Both the position numbers and the translations under genes were made by a program. Shown here piece after piece: positions 7,079 through 14,598 of a stretch of DNA of 26,091 nucleotides. Source of the stretch: an uncultured Porphyromonas sp. (GTDB lineage Bacteria > Bacteroidota > Bacteroidia > Bacteroidales > Porphyromonadaceae). Under the pieces are notes generated by a model. That model did no database searches and was not told the origin of the DNA. It saw only the letters and a list, made by a program, of their open reading frames with translations. The stretch lies in NCBI RefSeq assembly GCF_905372525.1, contig NZ_CAJPPN010000032.1:1-26091 (forward strand), in the 5' to 3' direction. Position 1 is the first letter of the stretch; each line of letters begins with the position of its first letter.

Positions 7079-8146
7079 TTAGTCCGCTAGGGTGAAGCGG
7101 AAGGCCGTCACCGACTGGAAGGTCTCTCCGGGATCGAGACGTGTCGTGGGGTACTCGGGGCGGTTGGGGCTGTCGGGGTAGTGCTGCGTCTCCAGACAGA
7201 GGGCGGCACGTGCTGGATAGCGGTGCCCGTGCTTGCCACGCATATTACCGCTCATCCAGTTGCCCGTGTAGAGCTGTACCCCGGGTTGGTCGGTGTAGAC
7301 CTCCATCGTGACCCCCGTCTTGGGGGAGGTGCAGCGTGCGGCGAAGCCGAGCTTGCCTAGGGGTTTGTCTAGGATGTAGGTGTGGTCATAGCCACGAGCC
7401 CAGACGAGCTGGTCGGTGGGAGTGTCGATACGGGCACCGACCTCGGTGGGCTTGGTGAAGTCCATGGGTGTCCCTGCCACAGCCTCGGGAGCCCCATAGG
7501 GGATAGCTGTATCGTCTGTGGGGAGGTAGGTGCTGGCCTGGATCTCTAGGAGGTGGTCATGCACGCTGGGATCACCGTCACCGGAGAGATTGAAGTAGCT
7601 ATGGTTCGTGAGGTTGAGGACGGTCGGGCGGGTCGTCGTCGCCGTGTACTCGATCGTCAGCTCGTTCTCCTCGGTGAGGGTATAGACGACGCGTACGTGT
7701 AGCTCCCCGGGGTATCCCTCTTCGCCGTCCTTGGAGACGTAGCTGAGGGCTAGCTGGTTGCCTGCGAGCTGCTCGGCGTCCCAGATGACGGAGTTGAAGC
7801 CCTTGAGACCACCATGCAGAGCGTTGGGGCCATTATTAATAGGTAGGGTGTACTCGACCCCGTCGAGGGTGAACTTGCCCCGGGCGATACGGTTGGCATA
7901 GCGTCCGCAGATTGCCCCGAAGTAGGCCTCCTCGCTATCTAGGTACTCCTGTAGGCTGTCGTGCCCGATGACTACGTCTACCCATCCCGTACGGCTCGGG
8001 ACGATGAGGGAGACGAGCTTGGCACCTTGGTTGATGATGTGTGCCTCAGCACCTTGGCTGTTGTGTAGGGAGTAGAGGTGGACGGGCTTGCCATCCACTA
8101 GACCCTCGAAGGCGCGAGGGTCAAGGTTTGCTTTGTTCTGTGCCAT
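7079..8146 (-). CDS. galM: Aldose 1-epimerase (galactose mutarotase)
   Basis: The 355-residue enzyme interconverts beta- and alpha-D-galactose, supplying the alpha anomer to galactokinase. Family motifs are GRYANRIARGKF (81-92), NGPNALHGG with substrate-binding His111, LTNHSYFNLSG with the probable catalytic acid His182, GYDHTYILD (252-260), and CLETQHYPDSPN with the probable catalytic base Glu319. The length is normal and no secretion signal is seen, so it acts in the cytoplasm. It is the first gene of the galactose unit and has its own promoter region upstream (TATATTTG at 8198-8205, next to a dyad). The ATG at 8146 begins MAQNKANLDPRAF, a sensible family start. Confidence 0.96.
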   Translation of the reverse strand: MAQNKANLDPRAFEGLVDGKPVHLYSLHNSQGAEAHIINQGAKLVSLIVPSRTGWVDVVIGHDSLQEYLDSEEAYFGAICGRYANRIARGKFTLDGVEYTLPINNGPNALHGGLKGFNSVIWDAEQLAGNQLALSYVSKDGEEGYPGELHVRVVYTLTEENELTIEYTATTTRPTVLNLTNHSYFNLSGDGDPSVHDHLLEIQASTYLPTDDTAIPYGAPEAVAGTPMDFTKPTEVGARIDTPTDQLVWARGYDHTYILDKPLGKLGFAARCTSPKTGVTMEVYTDQPGVQLYTGNWMSGNMRGKHGHRYPARAALCLETQHYPDSPNRPEYPTTRLDPGETFQSVTAFRFTLAD

Positions 8147-8197
8147 AAAGCGGGCGGTATAGTGCGATGTACTTAATAAAGTATTTTATTTTGACCT

Positions 8198-8205
8198 CAA
8201 ATATA
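8198..8205 (-). promoter_or_regulatory. Putative -7 box of the galM-permease transcript
   Basis: Read on the minus strand, the sequence is TATATTTG, an exact TAnnTTTG match, 52 bp before the galM ATG in a locally AT-rich stretch. No -33 TTTG is seen at standard spacing, which would suit a promoter needing an activator. Confidence 0.6.
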
Positions 8206-8218
8206 CGAAAACTTCGTA
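8204..8218. promoter_or_regulatory. Dyad TACGAA-AAC-TTCGTA beside the galM -7 box
   Basis: A perfect 6-bp inverted repeat with a 3-bp spacer overlaps the upstream edge of the galM -7 box. It is well placed for a dimeric repressor or activator of the galactose genes. Another AT-rich dyad, AATAAA (8175-8180) with TTTATT (8185-8190), lies near the expected transcription start. No regulator gene is in the window. Confidence 0.45.
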
Positions 8219-8388
8219 CATCCCGCTACGTCTCTCCCTGACCTCTGTGGCTGGTCACACCCGGATCGTCTCCACCCCTCCTCGGACGTCCCGAGGGGAC
8301 ATACGAGGGACGCCCACCTAAGCCTCCGAGATGCGTGTGGCAGCCCCCTCAGAAAGCCCTCTCTTGGGCTCTCGATAGGGACTAAAGA

Positions 8389-8450
8389 GTGTACACGCGT
8401 GTACACACTTGTATACCCACGTGTACACAACTGTGTACACGTGGGTACAC
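8389..8450. repeat. Array of four GTGTACAC palindromes forming two nested dyads
   Basis: The octamer GTGTACAC, itself a palindrome, occurs at 8389, 8399, 8421 and 8433. The first two form an 18-bp perfect palindrome, GTGTACACGCGTGTACAC (8389-8406). The second two lie within a larger inverted repeat, TACCCACGTGTACACA (8414-8429) against TGTGTACACGTGGGTA (8432-8447) with a 2-bp spacer, extendable to 8411-8450 with one mismatch. It lies about 245 bp upstream of galM and 560 bp upstream of the ABC gene. It may be a multi-site operator or a cruciform-forming element; its function is unknown. Confidence 0.85.
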
Positions 8451-8780
8451 TACCTCGCTCTCGGTATCTTCGCTACGGAGGTGTGGGAGAGCCCCTAGGA
8501 CGGCTCGTACCGCACTCTCCGGTAGACCCTTAGCGTGTGCGTTGGGGCGTCCTAATGCATCCCGCCGATAGCTCTAGAGGAAGAGTATCGGGACGTCCTC
8601 GCTCGTCTCCCCCCTCCGTAGGACTGGGGTGGGGGAGTCTCCGCCCACACACACTGCCCCTCGGGGGACGGGCGAGGGCCTTGGTGAGCTATCGGAAGGG
8701 GAGCTGTGGGGGGATGACTTGGTACGAAGTAGCTCAAGGGCGAGAGAGGCTTTACCTTTCTTTATACTATGGAGACTCTG

Positions 8781-8827
8781 GCCTAGGGGCGGAGGATGCC
8801 CGCCAGATAGCCTAGGGGCGGAGGATG
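8781..8827 (+). repeat. 18-bp direct repeat pair
   Basis: GCCTAGGGGCGGAGGATG occurs at 8781-8798 and again at 8810-8827, 29 bp apart, upstream of the ABC transporter promoter. It could be a tandem regulator site or a small local duplication. Confidence 0.75.
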
Positions 8828-8918
8828 AGAGGAGGAGAGGGTCTTAGGGGTCTTTACATATGTTTAATGTGTCTGATAGATAGAGTGTTAGGTGTATCCG
8901 AGTCTAGCGTAGATTTAG

Positions 8919-8926
8919 TACCTTTG
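8919..8926 (+). promoter_or_regulatory. Putative -7 box for the ABC transporter genes (TACCTTTG)
   Basis: TACCTTTG fits the Bacteroidota TAnnTTTG -7 consensus and lies 81 bp before the ATG at 9008. The implied leader is about 75 nt. No clear -33 element is seen. Confidence 0.5.
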
Positions 8927-9007
8927 TGTGGAAGGTGAGATGGTGAAGAAACGTCCACCCCCACTCTCTCGCCTGGAATACACAATACAAAAGATTGAGA
9001 ACCAAAT

Positions 9008-10768
9008 ATGATAGATGTACTACGACGCTTCAGAGGATATATGGGTAGTCGGAGCTACCTACTCCCCCTCTCGCTCATCTTCTCTGCGATGAGTGGCCTG
9101 CTGTCGCTCCTACCCTATGTCTTCATCTGGCTAATCGCCCGTGTGCTCTTCTCCTTCAAGGTAGAGATCGACTACCAGCTCGTCGTCCGCTATTCCCTCT
9201 GGGCGGTGGGTACGACCCTCGGCAGTCTCCTCTGCTACTTCATCTCGGGTATGCTGGCGCATCTGGCTGCCTTCCGTGTGGAGGTCAATATGCGGCATCG
9301 TGCTATGCGCTCACTGATGAATATGCCTATGGGCTTCTTCGAGGGGAAGAGTGGGGGGCGCATGCGTAAGGTCATCGATGATAATGCCTCGGAGACCCAT
9401 GCCTTCATCGCGCACGTCCTGCCAGATCTCATGGGGAGCATCGTCGCCCCACTGGTCGTCCTGGTGATGATCTTCGTCTTTGACTATCGGCTGGGGATCG
9501 CCTGTATTGTCCCGATCATCCTAGCGATCCTCGTCATCGCCTCGATGATGGACCCGAGGACCAACGACTTCCAGCGTCGCTACCTCCTAGCCCTAGAGGA
9601 GATGAGCGAGGAGGCGGTGGAGTACGTGCGGGGGATCCCCGTGGTCAAGGTCTTTCAGCAGACGATCTACTCCTTCAAGCGCTTCCATCAGAGCATCATC
9701 AGCTATCGGGATCTGGTCACCCGCTACACGGGGCGGCTGCGGGCTCGGATGATCCTCTACCAGATGTTCATCCATGCGATCCCCTATGTCCTCATCCCTA
9801 CGGCGATCCTCATCGTCCGCCACGACGGGGACTATAGCCAGACGATCGCCGATACGCTCCTCTACCTCCTGCTAGCGCCAGTGCTCACGACGAGCATCAT
9901 GAAGGTGATGAACCTACAGTATACGCTCTTCAACGCAGGCGAGGCGATCACCCGAGTGGAGGCCCTTACCCAGTCGGGTACTCCGCTAGAGGAGCCCGAG
10001 GACAGCTCTATCCCGCAGCACTTTGATCTTCACTTCGAGGGGGTCTCCTTCCGCTACCCAGGAGCGACGTCGGATGCCCTGCAGGACATCTCCTTCCACG
10101 TGCCCGAGGGGAAGATCTATGCCCTCGTAGGCCCCTCTGGGTCGGGGAAGACGACTATCGCCCGACTCGTCCCTCGCTTCTGGGATCCCACTGCAGGGGG
10201 CGTCTTCATCGGAGGGATCGACGTGAAGAATATCGCCAAGACGGAGCTGATGCGCGAGGTCTCCTTCGCCTTTCAGGACGCACGCCTCTTCAAGACGACT
10301 CTCCGAGAGAATATCATCTACGGTAGCCCCCATGCCTCAGAGGCCGATATCGCACGAGTGATCCGCCTCTCGCAGTGCGAGGAGATCGTCCAGCGCCTAC
10401 CGCAGGGGCTGATGACCCCTATCGGGGGAGAGCATGGGATCTACCTCTCGGGGGGCGAACAGCAGCGTATCGCCCTGGCACGAGCCCTGCTCAAGGATGC
10501 CCCTATCGTCGTCCTCGATGAGGCGACTGCCTTTGCCGACCCCGAGAACGAGCACCTCATCCAGCGGGCACTCTCGGAGCTCATGCGCGGCAAGACCGCT
10601 CTAATGATCGCACACCGCCTGACCTCGATCCGACATGTAGACTGCATCCTCGTCCTCGACCACGGACGTATCGTGGAGCGGGGGACGCACGATGAGCTCC
10701 TCGCTCAGGGTGGGCTCTACAGCCAGATGTGGGAGGAATACCAGCAGGCTATCTCGTGGAATATCTAG
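9008..10768 (+). CDS. ABC transporter half, exporter fold (TMD-NBD), first subunit
   Basis: The 586-residue protein has a six-helix exporter-type membrane domain (about 1-310) followed by an ATPase domain. Walker A GPSGSGKT is at 375-382, the signature LSGGEQQ at 480-486, Walker B VVLDE ends at the catalytic Glu505, and the switch His lies in AHRLTS. The D-loop region reads ATAFADPENE rather than the usual SALD, a wording I associate with one half of Ybt/Irt-type siderophore ABC pairs, although other exporters use it. It sits 61 bp before a second half-transporter of the same build, so they probably form a heterodimer in the inner membrane. Substrate and direction cannot be told: iron-siderophore uptake, drug export and lipid export all remain possible. 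A putative promoter lies at 8919. Confidence 0.92.
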   Translation: MIDVLRRFRGYMGSRSYLLPLSLIFSAMSGLLSLLPYVFIWLIARVLFSFKVEIDYQLVVRYSLWAVGTTLGSLLCYFISGMLAHLAAFRVEVNMRHRAMRSLMNMPMGFFEGKSGGRMRKVIDDNASETHAFIAHVLPDLMGSIVAPLVVLVMIFVFDYRLGIACIVPIILAILVIASMMDPRTNDFQRRYLLALEEMSEEAVEYVRGIPVVKVFQQTIYSFKRFHQSIISYRDLVTRYTGRLRARMILYQMFIHAIPYVLIPTAILIVRHDGDYSQTIADTLLYLLLAPVLTTSIMKVMNLQYTLFNAGEAITRVEALTQSGTPLEEPEDSSIPQHFDLHFEGVSFRYPGATSDALQDISFHVPEGKIYALVGPSGSGKTTIARLVPRFWDPTAGGVFIGGIDVKNIAKTELMREVSFAFQDARLFKTTLRENIIYGSPHASEADIARVIRLSQCEEIVQRLPQGLMTPIGGEHGIYLSGGEQQRIALARALLKDAPIVVLDEATAFADPENEHLIQRALSELMRGKTALMIAHRLTSIRHVDCILVLDHGRIVERGTHDELLAQGGLYSQMWEEYQQAISWNI

Positions 10769-10829
10769 CCCCTATGCCGATGATCGTGACTCTATACCCT
10801 GTATATGACCTACTAATATATCTCGCGAT

Positions 10830-12572
10830 ATGACCACACTACAGCGCCGCTTTGCCCTCTCTGCGATGGGGGCGAGGGATCTCAAGCGAGGCATCCTATA
10901 TTCGACTCTACTCAACCTCGCCTTTATTCTCCCCTCTATCTTTGTCTTTATCTTCTTCACTGACTTTCTTCGTCCCGCCTTTGGCCGGGGAGAGGCGAGG
11001 TATGGCTGGGAGCTCTATCTGAGCCTAGCCGTCGCCTTCTCCCTCGTGACGGCACTGATCGCCTACATGCAGTACACCAGTACCTTCATGGCCGTCTATC
11101 GGGAGAGTGCTGACCGGCGGATCCGGGTAGCGGAGAAGCTGCGCCGACTACCGCTGGCCTTCTTCGGGCGGCACGACCTCTCCGACCTGACCTCGACGAT
11201 CATGGCGGACAATACAGAGCTGGAGCATACCTTCTCTCATGCCGTCCCTCAGCTCTTCGCCTCCCTGATCAGCGTGGTCTTGATCATCCTCTCGCTGTGC
11301 TTCTACGACTGGCGCCTCTCGGTAGCCCTGCTGGCACCCCTCCCCTTGGCCGTCCTCATCCATCTCGGGACACGGCGTCTGCTGCGGGGACGCTTCCAGG
11401 AGAACTATCGGCTGAAGCGCCAGGTGACTGAGGATATCCAGCAGGGGCTGGAGAATATCTGTGAGATCAAGGCCTATAGTGGCGAAGAGGCCTACCTAGA
11501 GGCGCTGGATCACTCCCTGCATGTGCTCGAGGGCGAGATGATCCGAGACGAGCTCCTGGCGAGTGCGTGCATGCATTCCTCTGTGATACTCCTTCGCCTA
11601 GGGCTGGCCTTCGTAGCGATCCTCGGGGCTTCGCTCCTACAGGCTGGTGAGCTGGATCCGGTGGCTTATCTGGTCTTCTTGGTCTTTGGCTCCTCGGTCT
11701 ATATCCCTATCGAGGAGGTACTGAACTACTCCATCCTCCTGAGCTATCTGGATGTGCGTATCTCTCGCATGCGACAGATCGATGAGATGCCGACCCAGAC
11801 GGGGAAGGTAGAGGTCTCGGTGCGTCGCTATGATATTACCTTTGATCACGTCACCTTTGCCTATCAGGAGGGGCAGGAGGTGCTCCACGATATCTCCTTC
11901 ACCGCTCGGCAGGGTCAGGTGACGGCGCTCGTGGGAGCTTCGGGGGGAGGTAAGAGTACGATCGCCAAGCTGGCTGCCCGCTTCTGGGATATAGATGCGG
12001 GGCGTATCACGCTCGGGGGACGAGATATATTGCAGATAGACCCCGAGGCTCTGCTGGCACACTATGCCATCGTCTTTCAGGATGTGGTACTCTTCAATGC
12101 TTCGGTGATGGACAATATCCGTATCGGTCGCTCGGGAGCTACGGACGAGGAGGTGAGACAGGCTGCTCGTCTGGCTCGCTGCGAGGAGTTCATCAGCCAG
12201 CTCCCCGAGGGCTACGATACCCTCATCGGAGAGAATGGGCAGAAGCTCTCAGGGGGTGAACGTCAGCGGATCAGCATAGCCCGAGCCCTACTGAAAGATG
12301 CCCCAGTGATCCTCCTAGACGAGGCTACGGCCAGCCTTGACGTGGAGAATGAGACGCTACTGCAGCAGGGGCTCAGCGAGCTGGTGCGGGACAAGACCGT
12401 CCTCATCATCGCCCATCGTATGCGTACCATTCGCCGAGCAGATCAAGTGATCGTCCTACGTGAAGGGCGGATCACCGAGAGTGGTAGCCCCGAGGAGCTC
12501 CTTGCTCGGGATGGGGACTTCGCCGCTATGGTCGCCCAGCAGACCGAGCAGGCCCCGAGGATCGAGGGCTAG
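10830..12572 (+). CDS. ABC transporter half, exporter fold (TMD-NBD), second subunit
   Basis: The 580-residue partner of the preceding gene has the same order: a membrane domain over about the first 310 residues, then an ATPase domain. Walker A is GASGGGKS (369-376), the signature LSGGERQ (473-479), Walker B ILLDE has Glu498, the D-loop is standard (ATASLD), and the switch His is in AHRMRT. Both subunits keep the catalytic Glu and an intact signature, so neither ATP site looks degenerate, unlike many asymmetric heterodimeric exporters. The 61-bp gap without an obvious terminator suggests co-transcription with the first subunit. The next gene begins 72 bp downstream beyond paired TACATATGTA boxes. 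No binding protein or outer-membrane receptor gene is adjacent. Confidence 0.92.
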   Translation: MTTLQRRFALSAMGARDLKRGILYSTLLNLAFILPSIFVFIFFTDFLRPAFGRGEARYGWELYLSLAVAFSLVTALIAYMQYTSTFMAVYRESADRRIRVAEKLRRLPLAFFGRHDLSDLTSTIMADNTELEHTFSHAVPQLFASLISVVLIILSLCFYDWRLSVALLAPLPLAVLIHLGTRRLLRGRFQENYRLKRQVTEDIQQGLENICEIKAYSGEEAYLEALDHSLHVLEGEMIRDELLASACMHSSVILLRLGLAFVAILGASLLQAGELDPVAYLVFLVFGSSVYIPIEEVLNYSILLSYLDVRISRMRQIDEMPTQTGKVEVSVRRYDITFDHVTFAYQEGQEVLHDISFTARQGQVTALVGASGGGKSTIAKLAARFWDIDAGRITLGGRDILQIDPEALLAHYAIVFQDVVLFNASVMDNIRIGRSGATDEEVRQAARLARCEEFISQLPEGYDTLIGENGQKLSGGERQRISIARALLKDAPVILLDEATASLDVENETLLQQGLSELVRDKTVLIIAHRMRTIRRADQVIVLREGRITESGSPEELLARDGDFAAMVAQQTEQAPRIEG

Positions 12573-12593
12573 TGAGGATGCGGTCGGGAGAAA

Positions 12594-12620
12594 TACATAT
12601 GTAGCAGAGATACATATGTA
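12594..12620 (+). promoter_or_regulatory. Two TACATATGTA palindromes before the phosphoethanolamine transferase gene
   Basis: TACATATGTA, a perfect 10-bp palindrome, occurs at 12594-12603 and 12611-12620, each inside the longer direct repeat ATACATATGTAGC. The centres are 17 bp apart. The pair lies 25 bp before the probable ATG of the next gene, a position suited to an operator or a response-regulator site. Confidence 0.55.
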
Positions 12621-12644
12621 GCGTAGATATTGTATTTAAGATAT

Positions 12645-14414
12645 ATGGATCGAATTAGGTCTTGGTATATCGGCTTTTGTCAGCGAGTAGTTGCCAATAG
12701 CTGGTTGTTTGTAGCCGTATGGTTGCTACAGATCTCTCTGAGTCTACAGCTATTGCCGATGTGGTCTTGGCTAGAGGGATGGATGATTAGGCATAGCCTC
12801 ATGGGGGCTACCTTCTGGGCTGTCCTCTTACTTATCCTAGTCTCTATCCCCCCTCGGCGAATCGGACGGTGGCTCTCCTGGGGGGCTCTGGTCGTGGTCT
12901 TCCTGATCACCTTCCTCGAGCAATATGTGATCTCCTGCTATCGTACCTGCGTCACCTCGACCATCATGATGCTGGTCCTGAGTACCAATACCCGAGAGGC
13001 CTCGGAATTCCTAAGCGTGATAGACCTCCGTCCTCTGGCTCTCATCCTAGGGATTGTCCTCGTGGTATCTGCGGCCTCTGTGGGCTATCGGAGGCTAAGT
13101 GCCAGGATCCAGATAGATAGATGGTGGAAGGTGGTATTACTCACTCTGCTTCTCGTCCTCCCATGCTTTGGGTATCGGAATAACGTCCGAACCTATAGGG
13201 AGGGACTCACGACGACCTTCCCTATCTATCCACAGCTGGCACCGATAGACCGCTTCTGGCAGTCTACCTACCTGACGTGGAATACCGTGAAGCAGATCGA
13301 TCGACTACACCGGGAGTTTGAGACTATGGATATTGGTCGGGTACAGGTCACGAAGGATCTGGGCCCGCATACCGTAGTCTTGATCATCGGAGAATCGCTC
13401 CGGCGCAACTCGATGCACTGCTACGGCTGTCCCTATCCGACGACACCCCACCTCGACAGCCTGGTTAGGCAGGGGGATCTCATTCTCTTCTCCGATGTCG
13501 TATCCTCCAAGGCTAATACCGATCCCTCACTGTGTGAGCTACTGACCTTCCATACGACGGACCAGCAGCGTCCCTGGTATGAGTACCCTACGATCGTCCA
13601 GACGATGTCTGCCTCGGGGTACTATACCTATTGGCTCTCTAATCAGGAGAAGGTCCTCCGCTTCGGGCAGGCTATGCTAGTGATCCCTCCGCTGGCGGAC
13701 TCCTCGCTCTTCGTCAACTCTCGCCTCCCAGACGACGATCTACTGACCTCGAGGGAGGAGAGCTATGATGAGCGTGTCCAGCCCCGGCTAATGGTAGGGA
13801 AGCAGTTCGCCCGAGGTAGAGACAAACTCTTTGAGATCATCCATCTCAGTGGGCAGCATATGACCTTCTCCAAGAGGTATCCTAAGCGCTATACGCACTT
13901 TGACTCTCAGGATATAGCCATCACGGTGGGCGAGCCCAATGACTACAAGCGGTCAATCAAAGCGGAGTACCTCAATTCGATCCTCTACAACGATTGGGTG
14001 GTATCGACGATCATGCACTCCTATGACGATACGCCAGCCCTCATCTTCTACCTCTCTGATCACGGGCTCGATATGTATGACAATCCCGCCGACCCAGAGT
14101 CCATGTGGCATGATGTGTCGAAGCAGGCACTCCCCATCCCCTTCATGGTCTATGTAACTCCAGCGATGCGCCACCTTCACCCCGAGCTGTACACCCAGAT
14201 CAAGGAGGTGAGGGAGCGTCCGATCATGTCGGATATCCTCACCCACTCGATCACGGGCCTCCTGGGTATCGTGGGACAAGCGAGTGATGATCGGTATAAC
14301 GTGTTTAGCCCTCGATACTGGAGTACCAGGCCACGTAGGATCACCAGTCCAGATGGGCGTACCGTCGACTTCCCCTATCCCGTGGATCAAGATCCAGCTA
14401 TAGGCCCAAAGTAA
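12645..14414 (+). CDS. Phosphoethanolamine transferase-like membrane sulfatase-fold protein
   Basis: The start is placed at the ATG at 12645 (MDRIRSWYIG); a TTG five codons earlier is less likely. Of 589 residues, roughly the first 190 carry about five membrane helices. The rest is a periplasmic alkaline-phosphatase/sulfatase-superfamily domain: VVLIIGESLRRNS with metal ligand Glu250, the presumed nucleophile Thr292 in SSKANTDPSL, IHLSGQHMTF with His400 and His405, and YLSDHGLDMY with Asp472-His473. This set fits EptA/CptA/EptC-type enzymes, which move phosphoethanolamine from phosphatidylethanolamine to lipid A or another envelope acceptor. The acceptor is unknown here. Two palindromic boxes lie just upstream, and a bidirectional terminator about 80 bp downstream. 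Modification of lipid A would fit cationic-peptide resistance, but that is inference. Confidence 0.85.
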   Translation: MDRIRSWYIGFCQRVVANSWLFVAVWLLQISLSLQLLPMWSWLEGWMIRHSLMGATFWAVLLLILVSIPPRRIGRWLSWGALVVVFLITFLEQYVISCYRTCVTSTIMMLVLSTNTREASEFLSVIDLRPLALILGIVLVVSAASVGYRRLSARIQIDRWWKVVLLTLLLVLPCFGYRNNVRTYREGLTTTFPIYPQLAPIDRFWQSTYLTWNTVKQIDRLHREFETMDIGRVQVTKDLGPHTVVLIIGESLRRNSMHCYGCPYPTTPHLDSLVRQGDLILFSDVVSSKANTDPSLCELLTFHTTDQQRPWYEYPTIVQTMSASGYYTYWLSNQEKVLRFGQAMLVIPPLADSSLFVNSRLPDDDLLTSREESYDERVQPRLMVGKQFARGRDKLFEIIHLSGQHMTFSKRYPKRYTHFDSQDIAITVGEPNDYKRSIKAEYLNSILYNDWVVSTIMHSYDDTPALIFYLSDHGLDMYDNPADPESMWHDVSKQALPIPFMVYVTPAMRHLHPELYTQIKEVRERPIMSDILTHSITGLLGIVGQASDDRYNVFSPRYWSTRPRRITSPDGRTVDFPYPVDQDPAIGPK

Positions 14415-14493
14415 GTCTCTCCTCAGGAGTCTAGGGGAGCACCTCGGCTGTAGGGCCTCGTGCTTATCCTTGTCCTAAGGGGTGAATAGCAAA

Positions 14494-14533
14494 AGCCTCC
14501 ATACGCACACTCCGCAGAGTGCGTGTGGAGGCT
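14494..14533. terminator. Hairpin terminator between convergent genes
   Basis: AGCCTCCATACGCAC (14494-14508) pairs with GTGCGTGTGGAGGCT (14519-14533), 15 bp with one G-T wobble and a 10-nt loop. On the minus strand it is followed by TTTTGCT, a good intrinsic-terminator tail for the gene ending at 14599. It also lies about 80 bp after the phosphoethanolamine transferase stop and may serve both. Confidence 0.75.
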
Positions 14534-14598
14534 CCTCTCCATCGTGCTGTGCCCCTAAACTACTTAGATATGGGAGCAGAAAAGGGGCGGGGTGCTCC

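Larger units (their letters stand above)
8147..9007. other. 861-bp non-coding divergent region
   Basis: No convincing gene is found between the divergent galM and ABC transporter genes. Short open frames exist (for example at 8537-8815, +), but their products are Arg/Gly/Pro/Ser-rich with no fold-like pattern, as expected of GC-rich non-coding DNA. The stretch holds the galM promoter and dyad (8198-8218), a GTGTACAC palindrome array (8389-8450), an 18-bp direct repeat (8781-8827) and a -7 box for the ABC genes (8919-8926). The length is unusual for this window, where most gaps are under 150 bp, so a small RNA or a degraded gene is possible. Confidence 0.6.

Noticed and set aside
8389..8450. 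Reading the GTGTACAC array as plasmid-type iterons or a replication origin
   Set aside because: The copies are palindromic rather than directly repeated, no initiator gene or DnaA-box cluster is seen, and the neighbours are ordinary chromosomal genes.
8389..8450. Reading the same array as a CRISPR
   Set aside because: Repeats are 8 bp, spacing is irregular and too short, and no cas gene is present.
8537..8815. Open frame of 92 codons in the divergent gap
   Set aside because: The product is Arg/Gly/Ser-rich without hydrophobic pattern, several frames are open across the same GC-rich stretch, and no promoter box precedes it.
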